Source of the DNA: Nonomuraea turkmeniaca
GTDB taxonomy: Bacteria > Actinomycetota > Actinomycetes > Streptosporangiales > Streptosporangiaceae
Assembly (NCBI RefSeq): GCF_005889735.1
Contig: NZ_VCKY01000042.1
Span: 1 to 55,831 of the forward strand
Reading direction: 5' to 3'
DNA: 55,831 nt
Shown one piece after another: positions 34,297-42,042 of the stretch. The position numbers were made by a program, and so were the translations under genes. Each line of letters begins with the position of its first letter. The first letter of the stretch is position 1. The notes under the pieces were generated by a model. That model did no database searches, was not told the origin of the DNA, and worked only from the letters and a program-made list of their open reading frames with translations.

Positions 34297-35802
34297 ATGG
34301 AACTTCTCGACAACCTCGCGCTGGGCTTCTCGACCGCCCTCCTGGTACAGAACGTCCTCTACTGCTTCGTGGGAGTGCTGCTCGGGACGGCGGTCGGCGT
34401 GCTGCCCGGCATCGGGCCGACGGCGACGGTGGCGATGCTGCTGCCGATCACGTTCAACTTCGAGCCGGTGACGGCGCTGATCATGCTGGCCGGCATCTAT
34501 TACGGCGCACAGTACGGCGGCTCGACGACCGCCATCCTGATCAACCTGCCCGGCGAGTCGTCGGCGGCGGTCACCGCGCTGGACGGGCACGAGATGGCCC
34601 GGCAGGGCCGGGCCGGCGCGGCGCTGGCCGCCGCCGCGATCGGATCCTTCATCGCCGGTACGGTGGCCACCGTCGCGCTGGCCGTCGCGGCCCCACCGCT
34701 GGCCCGCGTCGCGTTGCAGTTCGGCGCGGCCGACTACTTCTCGCTGGTGCTGCTCGGCCTGATCGTGTCGATCGCGCTGGCGCGCGGCTCGGCGCTCAAG
34801 GCACTGGCGATGATCGCGCTCGGCGTCCTGCTCGGCACGGTCGGCCAGGACATCTACACCGGCACGCCACGGTTCGTGTTCGACCAGCGCGAGCTGTACG
34901 GCGGCATCGACTTCGTGTCGGTCGCCGTCGGCATGTTCGGGGTGGCCGAGATCCTGCGCAACCTGGAGAACGAGCAGACCCGCACGGCGGTCGTCAGCAA
35001 GGTGAAGAACCTCTGGCCGACCCGCGAGGACCGGCGCCGGATCGTCGGCCCGATCCTGCGGGGCACCGGTCTGGGCGCCGCGCTCGGCGTCCTGCCCGGC
35101 GGTGGCCACGTGCTGGCCTCGTTCACCTCGTACGCCGTCGAGAAGCGGATCTCGAAGCGGCAGCAGGAGTTCGGGCGCGGCGCGATCGAGGGCGTCGCCG
35201 GCCCCGAGTCGGCGAACAACGCCGCCGCGCAGACGTCGTTCATCCCGCTGCTCACCCTGGGCCTGCCCGCCCACCCGGTCATGGCACTGATGGTCGGCGC
35301 GTTCATCGTCCACGGCATCACCCCCGGCCCGAACGTCATCACCGACGAACCCGCGCTGTTCTGGGGCCTCATCGCGTCGATGTGGATCGGCAACGTGCTG
35401 CTCGTGCTGCTGAACCTGCCGCTGATCGGCGTCTGGGTGCGCATGCTGCGCATCCCGTACCAGGTGTTGTTCCCCATGATCATCCTGTTCGCCGCGATCG
35501 GCACCTACTCCCTGGGGTTCAACGCGTACGACGTCTACGCGATCGTGTTCTTCGGGATCCTGGGCTACGTCCTGATCAAGTGCGGCTGCGAGCCGGCGCC
35601 CCTGCTGCTCGGCTTCGTCCTCGGCCCCTTGCTCGAGGAGAACCTGCGTCGGGCGCTCATCATCTCCCGCGGCGACGCGTCGGTCTTCCTGACCCGGCCG
35701 ATCTCCGCGGTACTCCTGGCCCTGGCCGTGGCGGCGCTCGTCGTCGCCGCCCTCCCGACGATTCGCAAGCGCCGCGAGATCATGTTCGCCGAGGAGGAGT
35801 AG
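34297..35802 (+). CDS. tctA: Tripartite tricarboxylate transporter large membrane subunit
   Basis: 501 residues with twelve or so helices and the strongly conserved TctA segments GVLPGIGPTATVAMLLPITF, MLAGIYYGAQYGGSTTAILINLPGESS, GALPGGGHVLAS in variant form (GVLPGGGHVLASF), EGVAGPESANNAAAQTSFIPLLTLGLP and GPGLITEQP-like GPNVITDEPALFWG. It forms the translocation pathway, driven by an ion gradient. Last gene of the operon, closed by a hairpin at 35817. Confidence 0.96.
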   Translation: MELLDNLALGFSTALLVQNVLYCFVGVLLGTAVGVLPGIGPTATVAMLLPITFNFEPVTALIMLAGIYYGAQYGGSTTAILINLPGESSAAVTALDGHEMARQGRAGAALAAAAIGSFIAGTVATVALAVAAPPLARVALQFGAADYFSLVLLGLIVSIALARGSALKALAMIALGVLLGTVGQDIYTGTPRFVFDQRELYGGIDFVSVAVGMFGVAEILRNLENEQTRTAVVSKVKNLWPTREDRRRIVGPILRGTGLGAALGVLPGGGHVLASFTSYAVEKRISKRQQEFGRGAIEGVAGPESANNAAAQTSFIPLLTLGLPAHPVMALMVGAFIVHGITPGPNVITDEPALFWGLIASMWIGNVLLVLLNLPLIGVWVRMLRIPYQVLFPMIILFAAIGTYSLGFNAYDVYAIVFFGILGYVLIKCGCEPAPLLLGFVLGPLLEENLRRALIISRGDASVFLTRPISAVLLALAVAALVVAALPTIRKRREIMFAEEE

Positions 35803-35816
35803 GACCCTGTGGAACA

Positions 35817-35849
35817 GCTCCGCCGCCACGTCCGAGAAGCCGGCGGAGC
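35817..35849 (+). terminator. Hairpin terminator after tctA, shared with the convergent gene
   Basis: 9-bp perfect stem GCTCCGCCG / CGGCGGAGC with a 15-base loop, 15 bases after the tctA stop and 7 bases before the convergent stop of the DinB-type gene. Confidence 0.6.
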
Positions 35850-35856
35850 CGGACGA

Positions 35857-36513
35857 TCATCCGAGGACGAGCGGGAGTTTCGCCGCCAGCTCGCCCAGCT
35901 CGGCCGTCTCCGCCTCCGTCGGGACGCGTCGTCCGGTGCCGACCAGCAGCGCGTCCTTTTCGGAGAACGACGTGGGGAACGCCGCCCCGGCGATCTTCTC
36001 CAGCATCTCGCGGGAACGAGCGAGGCCCTCGGCGGGCGGCTCCGCCGCGTCCGGGAGGTGCGCGATCAGGTCGAGGTGGTGCAGCGTCCATTCCAGGATG
36101 TACGCGGAAAGGTAGTCGCCCACGGTGAGCACCTCGTCGCGGGTGCCGACCCGGAGATCCGGGTCGGCGAGCTCGGCGGCGCGACCGGCGGCGGAGCCGA
36201 CGTCGTCGAGGTGGAACTTGAGCAGCCAAGGCTCCTCGTACGCGGCCGCCAGCCGCACGGTCAGCGCGTCGAGCGGGTCGTCTCCGGTCGGCGGCGTTTC
36301 GGCGACGTCCCAGTAGGTCACCGCGTCGCGCGTCGGCGCCGCTTCGGCGGGCGTGACGAGGGTGATCAGGACGTCCTGAGCGTCGATGATCAGGTGGCAC
36401 ACCAGGTCCCGCACGAGCCAGCCGGCACAACCGGATGGCCGTGCGAAGTCCTCGTCAGGGAGTTCGGCGACGGTCGTGCGCAACGCCGTCCAAGAGCGTG
36501 CGAAGAGATCCAC
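35857..36513 (-). CDS. DinB/MDMPI N-terminal domain protein (TIGR03083-like)
   Basis: 218 residues, helix-bundle fold: RSWTALRTTVAELPDEDFARPSGCAGWLVRDLVCHLIIDAQDVLI contains the W.vrdlv.Hl metal-ligand helix, and YILEWTLHHLDLIAHLP holds the two further histidines of the maleylpyruvate-isomerase-like metal site. It lacks the C-terminal domain of the protein at 10676-11467. Members are associated with mycothiol-dependent detoxification. Converges with tctA; unrelated in function. Confidence 0.85.
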   Translation of the reverse strand: MDLFARSWTALRTTVAELPDEDFARPSGCAGWLVRDLVCHLIIDAQDVLITLVTPAEAAPTRDAVTYWDVAETPPTGDDPLDALTVRLAAAYEEPWLLKFHLDDVGSAAGRAAELADPDLRVGTRDEVLTVGDYLSAYILEWTLHHLDLIAHLPDAAEPPAEGLARSREMLEKIAGAAFPTSFSEKDALLVGTGRRVPTEAETAELGELAAKLPLVLG

Positions 36514-36829
36514 GGCCGCACGCTAGCAGCGCCCGGCCGCCGGCGGCGCCCACTGCGCCTCGGTCAGGGCAACCCGCCGCGTCACCGCTGAGGCGGCCAC
36601 GAGGTCTCCGGGTATGAGGTTCGCGGCCCTTCCACCCCGGGACTGTTGAGCGCGACCCGGGCGGCGCCCGCCGCCGGTACGAGCAGACCCGCCAGCTTCC
36701 GGTTTCGTGATGCCTGGCGCCGCCCCGCCCAGAGGGCGACCTTAAGCGATCCGTAAGCAGGCCCCGCGAAGCTGAAGGCACATCAGAACGGCGGGCCGGA
36801 CGGCCTCGCCCCTTCCCTGGAGAAGCATC
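36514..36829. other. 316-base divergent intergenic region
   Basis: No gene is supported. It holds the promoters of the DinB-type gene (minus) and of the reductase at 36830. A short direct repeat TAAGCgatccgTAAGC lies 90 bases before ATG 36830, in a locally AT-richer patch, and CTGGAGAAG before that ATG is a fair ribosome site. An inverted GC-rich segment near 36640-36670 is seen without clear function. Confidence 0.4.
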
Positions 36830-37438
36830 ATGAGGACGATCGTCGCAAGCCTATTCATCTCACTCGACGGGGTCGTCGAAGAGCCGGCGGAGTGGCACTT
36901 TCCGTACTTCAACGACGAGATGGGCGCCGCCGTGACGGCGCAGATGGCCGACACCCTGCTGCTGGGGCGCAAGACCTACGACAGCTTCGCCGGAGCCTGG
37001 CCGGAGCGGGAGGCCGCGGGCGGCGAGGACGCCGGCTTCGCGAAGACGCTCGGCGACGCGCGAAAGATCGTCGTGTCCCGCCAGCCCCTGGAGTTCACGT
37101 GGCGGAACTCCGAGCTCCTGCAGGGCGATCTGGTCGAAGCCGTGACCGCGTTGAAGAAGGAGCCGGGCGGCCGCATCGCCATGAGCGGCTCGATCTCGGT
37201 GATCCGCCGGCTGCTGGCCGCCGGGCTGCTGGACGAACTGCACCTGCTGGTCCACCCGATCGCCGTCCGCAAGGGCGAGCGCCTGTTCGACGAGGGGGAG
37301 AGCCCCATCCCGCTGGAGCTGATCAGGTCCGAGACGTTCACGACGGGTGTGCTGTACCTGGTCTACAAGCCCGCCGAGGCGCCCGGCGACACCTCCTACG
37401 ACGACGCCAAGGCCCACCTTCCCCAGGGCGAGCAGTAG
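36830..37438 (+). CDS. Dihydrofolate reductase-like (RibD C-terminal) protein
   Basis: 202 residues. Opening RTIVASLFISLDGVVEEP and DTLLLGRKTYDSFAGAWP are the usual start of the RibD C-terminal/DHFR-like family, and RIAMSGSISVIRRLLAAGLLDELHLLVHPIAVRKGERLF is the conserved NADPH-binding loop and strand. Cytoplasmic reductase with unknown substrate. The longer acidic C-terminus (GDTSYDDAKAHLPQGEQ) is unusual but not disrupting. Independent transcription unit. Confidence 0.92.
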   Translation: MRTIVASLFISLDGVVEEPAEWHFPYFNDEMGAAVTAQMADTLLLGRKTYDSFAGAWPEREAAGGEDAGFAKTLGDARKIVVSRQPLEFTWRNSELLQGDLVEAVTALKKEPGGRIAMSGSISVIRRLLAAGLLDELHLLVHPIAVRKGERLFDEGESPIPLELIRSETFTTGVLYLVYKPAEAPGDTSYDDAKAHLPQGEQ

Positions 37439-37577
37439 AACGATCCGCGAATCGTGGCCGGGCCTGTCTCGCCTGCGGTCCGGCTCATCATCGGTGTCCG
37501 TGCCATTCACCATCCCCGACCCGGATGTCCACGTCATCCTCTCCGCCAGGGGAGCGCACGGTTCGTGGGACCAGAGC

Positions 37578-37994
37578 TCACTGCTTGCGAGGCTGGTTGA
37601 AGCGCAGCATGTTGCCGGAGGGATCGCGGAAGGCGCAATCGCGGACGCCGTACGGCTGGTCGATCGGCTCCTGCAGCACCTCACCACCGGCGGCGCGGAT
37701 GCGTTCGAAGGTGGCGTCGCAGTCGTCGGTCTCGAAGATGACACCGCGCAGCAGGCCCTTCGCCAGCAGTTCCGCCATGGCCTGCCTGTCGGCGGGTGAC
37801 GCGTTCGGGTCCGCGAGAGGCGGTTCGAGGACGATGTTCACATCGGGCTGCGACGGCGGCCCGACGGTCACCCAACGCATCCCCTCGAACCCGACGTCGT
37901 TGCGCACCTCCAAGCCGAGAACGTCCCGGTAGAAGGCGAGCGCCTTGTCGTGGTCGTCGACGGCGATGAAGCACTGTGAAAGCTTGATGTCCAT
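37578..37994 (-). CDS. VOC-family (glyoxalase/bleomycin resistance-like) protein
   Basis: 138 residues from ATG 37994; GTG 38003 would add three residues and overlaps the AraC stop as GTGA. The paired beta-alpha-beta-beta-beta modules of the VOC fold are seen: FIAVDDHDKALAFYRDVLGLEVRND in the first half and GVIFETDDCDATFERIRAAGGEVLQEP with GVRDCAFRDPSGNMLRFNQP in the second. Family members include dioxygenases, glyoxalases and antibiotic-binding proteins; pairing with an AraC-like gene directly upstream is common. Substrate unknown. Confidence 0.9.
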   Translation of the reverse strand: MDIKLSQCFIAVDDHDKALAFYRDVLGLEVRNDVGFEGMRWVTVGPPSQPDVNIVLEPPLADPNASPADRQAMAELLAKGLLRGVIFETDDCDATFERIRAAGGEVLQEPIDQPYGVRDCAFRDPSGNMLRFNQPRKQ

Positions 37995-37999
37995 ACGTT

Positions 38000-38425
38000 T
38001 CACGCTAGGGGCGGGGGATCGTACTTGGCTTCTCCATTCCTGACCGGTCGCGTGTAGATCTTGGCCATGCAGGCCGGGATGGCGGCGCCCTCGTCATGGC
38101 TGCGGGCCCGGTATGAGCTGGGGCTCTCGCCGACCAGCTCGGTGAACCGCGTGCTGAACGACCCCAGCGACGTACAGCCGACCGCGAAGCAGACCTCCGT
38201 CACCGTCAGGTCCCCCCGCCGCAGCAGCGCCTTGGCCCGCTCGATCCGGCGCGTCATGAGGTAGCTGTACGGCGTCTCCCCGAAGGCAGCGCGAAAGCTG
38301 CGGGAGAAATGGCCCGGCGACATGAGGGCGACCCGCGCCAGCGCCGGCACGTCGAGCGGCTTCGCGTAGTCGCGGTCCATCAGGTCACGGGCCCGGCGCA
38401 GCCGGACCAGGTCCTCCAACGTCAC
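38000..38425 (-). CDS. AraC-family regulator (stand-alone double HTH)
   Basis: 141 residues consisting almost entirely of the AraC DNA-binding domain: DRDYAKPLDVPALARVALMSPGHFSRSFRAAFGETPYSYLMTRRIERAKALLRRGDLTVTEVCFAVGCTSLGSFSTRFTELVG, with a 35-residue C-terminal tail and no sensor domain. It reads in the same unit as the downstream VOC gene (4-base overlap), so it probably controls the VOC gene and itself. Pairs of this type are widespread in actinobacteria. Confidence 0.92.
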   Translation of the reverse strand: MTLEDLVRLRRARDLMDRDYAKPLDVPALARVALMSPGHFSRSFRAAFGETPYSYLMTRRIERAKALLRRGDLTVTEVCFAVGCTSLGSFSTRFTELVGESPSSYRARSHDEGAAIPACMAKIYTRPVRNGEAKYDPPPLA

Positions 38426-38543
38426 ACGACCAGCATCCCATGGCGCCGGGCGCCACGGCAGTCACGGCCTGGCTGCTCGAGAACGCGGAGCGCCGAAGGC
38501 ACGGCCCGTCGGCTGCTGCGGCAGCACTGTCGGAGCGGCGGCC

Positions 38544-39140
38544 CTACAAGCTCAGGCCGGACTCCAGATGTGCCAGCGCCCCATCGATCTCAGCGGGGCC
38601 GTCCATGCCGGGGTCTTGCGCCCACTGCAGCCAGGCCATGGCCACGATCCCGAAGACGGCGCCCAGGACGTTCCGTATCCGGGCGTCGTCCACGCCACAG
38701 CCGGCCTTGCCCGCCAGGATCGCGCGGACCTCACGGAGGAAGCCGGGGCTCTTGCGCAGGTTGGCCGCCACGAGCTCGGGCACGGCCGCCGCGAACACCT
38801 CTCGCGCGTGCCCCGCGGCGATCTCTTCGGCGGTCAGGGAGGCGAACGCCGCACGGAACGCGCCGCGCAGGACGGCGACCGGTGGACCTGGTGGCTGGGC
38901 CTGGAGAGCCTCGATGAGCGGCGGGAAACGATCGAGCGTCACCAGGTCTTCCTTCGTGGGGAAATAGCGGAAGAAGGTGGCGGGGGAGATCTCGGCGGCC
39001 TCGGCGATCTGCTCGGTGGTGGTGGCGTTGTAGCCGCGCTCACGAAAGAGCCGGAACGCTTCGCGCAGGATCGTCTCCCTCGTCATGGCCTTCTTGCGTT
39101 CGCGTAGCCCGCCGCCGCTCATGGCGTCATTCTGCCCCAT
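38544..39140 (-). CDS. TetR-family repressor
   Basis: 198 residues from ATG 39140 (ATG 39122 is also possible, starting MSGGGLRERKK). HTH: RETILREAFRLFRERGYNATTTEQIAEAAEISPATFFRYFPTKEDLVTL. The C-terminal ligand domain has TAEEIAAGHAREVFAAAVPELVA. The TetR_C 'MftR' like type regulates efflux or redox genes. The adjacent upstream region carries an inverted repeat (39147-39180) that may be its operator. Its target may have been the deleted SCP2-domain gene or a lost neighbour. Confidence 0.92.
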   Translation of the reverse strand: MGQNDAMSGGGLRERKKAMTRETILREAFRLFRERGYNATTTEQIAEAAEISPATFFRYFPTKEDLVTLDRFPPLIEALQAQPPGPPVAVLRGAFRAAFASLTAEEIAAGHAREVFAAAVPELVAANLRKSPGFLREVRAILAGKAGCGVDDARIRNVLGAVFGIVAMAWLQWAQDPGMDGPAEIDGALAHLESGLSL

Positions 39141-39146
39141 CCAAAA

Positions 39147-39180
39147 TGATGGTGTACGCCTATTTGGGGGTGCACCATCA
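39147..39180 (-). promoter_or_regulatory. Inverted repeats upstream of tetR, candidate operator
   Basis: TGATGGTG (39147-39154) and CACCATCA (39173-39180) are perfect 8-bp arms with 18 bases between; the next pair inward also matches at one of two positions. Inside the right arm GGTGCACC is itself a palindrome. It lies 7 bases upstream of the TetR start, where autoregulation would be expected. Confidence 0.45.
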
Positions 39181-39223
39181 GAAGTGCTCGGATCCCGTGT
39201 GTACGCGCCTAGGAGTCACCGTC

Positions 39224-39499
39224 GGTTACAAGGTCCGCATGGGCGACTTTACGCTCCGCCTCCAGGTCACCGACGGCGCACTCACGGTCGGCATCGGCCC
39301 CCGCACCCCGCCCCTCGACCTCATCATCGAACGGCTGGCCGGCCATCCCATCCGGGAGCTGATGAGTGGCAGCAAAACCCCGAACGAAGTGCTCCACGAG
39401 GGCAGCCTCCGTGTGGAAGGCGCTCCCGCGCTACCGGAATCGTCGGCAGTGCTCCGGCCTTCAGTTCACGCCGGGGGTGAAGCCGACCAGCCCGCGTAG
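39224..39499 (+). pseudogene. Fragment of an SCP2-domain protein (HxlR-SCP2 type regulator)
   Basis: The frame reads GYKVRMGDFTLRLQVTDGALTVGIG, then DLIIERLAGHPIRELMSGSKTPNEVLHEGSLRVEG. This matches the second half of SCP2/sterol-carrier-like domains, which in actinobacteria often form the C-terminus of HxlR-family regulators (dgxltv...P.dlvi.t....l..l..G...p.ea...G.lrveGd). No winged-helix part is found upstream; the frame is only open from 39146 and the sequence before 39224 is unlike any family. After VEGAP the family ending (ALERFF type) is lost. Possibly a short intact protein, but decay is more likely next to a broken IS element. Confidence 0.5.
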
Positions 39500-39503
39500 C
39501 GGG

Positions 39504-39547
39504 GCGAGATCAGCTGTTTCGCCGCCAGGCGAAACAGCTGATCTCGC
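39504..39547. repeat. Perfect 20-bp inverted repeat behind tnpA
   Basis: Arms GCGAGATCAGCTGTTTCGCC (39504-39523) and its exact complement (39528-39547) flank a 4-base loop. The hairpin ends 3 bases before the tnpA stop codon on the minus strand. It may be a transcription terminator, the left-end recognition hairpin for TnpA, or both. Confidence 0.85.
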
Positions 39548-39550
39548 AGC

Positions 39551-39967
39551 TCAGACGGGCCGGTTTTGCTGCTCGATGTACTGGCGCAGAACATCAATCG
39601 GAGCACCGCCCACCGATCCAGCGAAGTAGGAGCCCGACCACAGCTTGTTCGCCCGGTAGTAGTGGCGGGCCAGTTCGGGGAACTCCTGACGCATCCGGCG
39701 CGAGGACACGCCCTTGAGGCTGTTGACCAGCTTGGACAGGGCCACCTTCGGTGGGAAGGTGACCAGCAGGTGGACGTGATTGTCTTCGCCGTTGAACTCG
39801 CGCAGCTCGGTTTCGAAGTCGGTGCACACGGATCTCATGATCTCTTGCAGTCGGGTGAGGTGCTCGCCGGTGAACACGCGATGGCGGAACTTCGTAACGA
39901 AAACCAAATGCGCATGCAGCGCGAAAACACAATGTCTACCCGTCCTGATATCGCTGTACTCGGCCAT
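39551..39967 (-). CDS. tnpA: IS200/IS605 Y1 transposase TnpA
   Basis: 138 residues. The HUH metal site His64-Val-His66 (DNHVHLLV) and the catalytic tyrosine Tyr130 (LRQYIEQQ) are present, with the family opening HCVFALHAHLVFVTKFRHRVF and conserved KLWSGSYFAGSVGG. It cuts and joins single-stranded DNA at hairpin ends. ATG 39967 fits the family start; the upstream in-frame codons up to 40351 run through tnpB on the other strand and are rejected. Intact and probably functional as a protein. Confidence 0.95.
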   Translation of the reverse strand: MAEYSDIRTGRHCVFALHAHLVFVTKFRHRVFTGEHLTRLQEIMRSVCTDFETELREFNGEDNHVHLLVTFPPKVALSKLVNSLKGVSSRRMRQEFPELARHYYRANKLWSGSYFAGSVGGAPIDVLRQYIEQQNRPV

Positions 39968-39989
39968 AACCCAACTGTAGGATGATCGT

Positions 39990-40605
39990 GTGCAGTTGCG
40001 GTACTCCTTCCGGATCGACCCGGCCATGAGCAGGGCTTGCCGTTCATCACCGACGCGGAACTGTCCCGCGTGGTGATCACCCAGGCGAAACAGACACCGC
40101 AACGCTCCTGGCTGGGCGAGGTGTCGGCGGTGGCCCTCCAGCAGGCACTGGCCGACGCCTGCGCGGCGTTCCGGAACTTCTTCGCTTGCCTGGCCCAGAC
40201 CCGCAAGGGGCCCAAGCTGGGGCAGCCGCGTTTCCGGTCCCGCGAGGACAACCGGCAGGCGATCCGCTTCACCCGCAACGCCCGGTTCGCCATCACCGGG
40301 CCGGCAAGTTGCGGCTGCCGAAGATCGGTGATGTGGCGGTGCGCTGGTCACGGAACCTGCCGTCCGAGCCCTCTTCCGTCACCGTGGTCAAAGATGCCGC
40401 CGGCAGGTATTTCGCCTCGTTTGTGGTCCAAGCAGCCGAAACCCCCTTGCCCGCGACCGAGGCCGAGACCGGGATCGACCTGGGCCTGACGCATTTCGCG
40501 GTGCTGTCGGGCGGACGGAAGATCGACAGCCCGCGGTTCCTGCGCCGAGCGGAGAAGAAACTCAAGCGGGCGCACAAAGCCCTGTCACGTAAGGAGAAAG
40601 GGCCG
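39990..40605 (+). pseudogene. tnpB: Broken tnpB (RNA-guided nuclease/transposase-associated protein)
   Basis: GTG 39990 opens VQLRYSFRIDPA, the normal TnpB N-terminus, then about 35 residues are missing and the frame changes to EQGLPFITDAELSR from about 40035. A second shift near 40297-40304 moves from RFAITG to GKLRLPKIGDVAVRW. The first RuvC aspartate block GIDLGLTHFAVLS is present, but the sequence stops matching after ALSRKEKG (about 40602), so the second RuvC acidic residue, the zinc finger, the last RuvC aspartate and the region for the guide RNA are gone. Non-functional. Confidence 0.85.
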
Positions 40606-40633
40606 TGGGCTGCCGGGCCACGACGATCGCGGG

Positions 40634-41854
40634 TCAGGGCTGGGCGGTGCCGAGGTTGACCGGCAGGGACAGCGGGCCGATCGTGAAGAACGACGGGGAG
40701 TACGGGATGTCGTCGGGGTCGATCGCGAGGCTGAACTCCGGCAGTCGCCGGTACAGCGAGGCGAGAGCCAGCCGGCTCTCCAGCCGGGCCAGCGGCGCCC
40801 CGATGCAGTACCGCGGGCCGTGGCCGAAGCCGAGGTGTCCCGTCTGCTCGCGGGTGAGGTCGAACTGGTTCGCGTTCTGGCCGTGCTCCGCGGGATCGAC
40901 GCCACTCGCCTGGTAGACCACCCCCACCGCGTTGCCTTTGGGGATGTGCACCCCGGCGATCGTCACGTCCTGCGCCGTGAAACGGAAGCTGGTCATCATC
41001 ACCGAGTGGCGGTAGCGCAGGGTCTCCTCGACCACGTCGGCCCACCGGTCCTCGGCCTTGGCCAGCTGGAGCTGGCCGGGATTCTGCGCCAGCGCCACGA
41101 TCGCGTATCCGAGCAGGTGGACGGTGGTCTCGTGGCCGGCGACGAGCATGAGCCACAGTACGCCGACCAGTTCGTCGGTGGTGAGCTTGTCGCCCTCGTC
41201 GCGGGCCTGAACCAGGCCGGAGGTGAGGTCGTCACCCGGCTCCCGCTGCTTGCGCTCCACCAGGTCGTGCAGGAAGGCCTGGAGGTCGTTCTGCGTGGCG
41301 AACGCCACTTCCGGCGGAGTGGTGTGCGCCAGCAGCGTGGAGGTCCAGTTCCGCAGCCGGAGCCGGTCCTCGGCGGGCACGCCGAACAACTCGCAGATCA
41401 CCCACATCGGCACCGCCTCGGTGAAGGCGGGAACCAGGTCGACGCCGTCGCCGGCGGCCACCACGTCATCCAGCAAGCCATCGATGATCTGCTGGATCCG
41501 CGGCTCCAGGGCCTGCACCCGGGCCGGTGTGAACGCCTTGCCGACCAGGCCGCGCAGCCGCTTGTGGTCGCCGCCGTCCACGGTGGCCAGATGACCGCCC
41601 TGAATGATGGCGCGTAACGGCCAGTCCTCGGGGATCGATCCGTCGTACAGCGCCGGCCAGTGCTGGGGATCCCTGAGGAAGGTCTTGTGGTCCCCGGCGA
41701 GGATCTCCCGCACGGCCCTGTGGGTCAGTGCCAGGTAGGCGGGCACGCCCCCAGGGAATTCCACCTCGACCACGGGAGCGATCTCCCGAAGCCGGAGGCA
41801 GGTGTCGAGCGGGCTTTCGCCCACGGCGGGGAAGGCGGGGAGGTTTGTGGTCAT
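40634..41854 (-). CDS. Cytochrome P450
   Basis: 406 residues of the soluble bacterial class. Diagnostic motifs: I-helix AGHETT (239-244) for oxygen activation, ExxR Glu277-Thr-Leu-Arg280, and the haem-binding loop FGHGPRYCIG with Cys350. CYP107/CYP105-like opening (ESPLDTCLRLREIAPVVEVEFP). It hydroxylates or epoxidises an unknown substrate using external ferredoxin. AAGGA lies 7 bases before the ATG. No ferredoxin or biosynthetic genes are adjacent. Its stop is about 30 bases from the end of the tnpB remnant, so the IS deletion came close to it. Confidence 0.95.
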   Translation of the reverse strand: MTTNLPAFPAVGESPLDTCLRLREIAPVVEVEFPGGVPAYLALTHRAVREILAGDHKTFLRDPQHWPALYDGSIPEDWPLRAIIQGGHLATVDGGDHKRLRGLVGKAFTPARVQALEPRIQQIIDGLLDDVVAAGDGVDLVPAFTEAVPMWVICELFGVPAEDRLRLRNWTSTLLAHTTPPEVAFATQNDLQAFLHDLVERKQREPGDDLTSGLVQARDEGDKLTTDELVGVLWLMLVAGHETTVHLLGYAIVALAQNPGQLQLAKAEDRWADVVEETLRYRHSVMMTSFRFTAQDVTIAGVHIPKGNAVGVVYQASGVDPAEHGQNANQFDLTREQTGHLGFGHGPRYCIGAPLARLESRLALASLYRRLPEFSLAIDPDDIPYSPSFFTIGPLSLPVNLGTAQP

Positions 41855-41881
41855 TTGACATCCTTAGGGAGGAAGTCGGTA

Positions 41882-41958
41882 AGTGATCAGCAAGCTCATC
41901 AAATATCCGTTGTGATCTAGAAACAACATGACGCAGTGATCAGTAACGTGACGGTTAC
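41882..41958 (-). promoter_or_regulatory. Repeated GTGATC motifs and short inverted repeats upstream of P450 and HAD genes
   Basis: AGTGATCAG occurs at 41882-41890 and 41935-41943, and a third GTGATC at 41912-41917. GTTGT/ACAAC (41909-41913, 41923-41927) and GTAAC/GTTAC (41943-41947, 41954-41958) form short inverted repeats. The region is locally AT-rich and lies between the divergent P450 and HAD genes. Candidate operators of an unknown regulator. Confidence 0.4.
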
Positions 41959-42042
41959 CTTGCGTTCGCTCTCCCGCCTCCGGCCGAGCTGCGCCTCGAC
42001 GCGGCTTCGTACCGTGAACGAATCCCACTACCTTGGTCCGAT

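Larger units (their letters stand above)
39504..40605. mobile_element. Degenerate IS200/IS605-family element
   Basis: Divergent arrangement of tnpA (minus, 39551-39967) and tnpB (plus, from 39990), as in IS605. The left part has a perfect hairpin right behind tnpA. tnpA is intact, tnpB is broken in at least three ways (internal deletion, frameshift, lost 3' end), and the right end with its hairpin is missing, because the sequence runs straight into the P450 gene. The element can therefore no longer move as a unit, although TnpA might act in trans. Exact ends were not defined. Confidence 0.8.

Noticed and set aside
39146..39223. N-terminal part MMVYAYLGVHHQKC of the frame before the SCP2 fragment as genuine coding
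   Set aside because: It covers the inverted repeat upstream of tetR and resembles nothing; the similarity starts only at about 39224.
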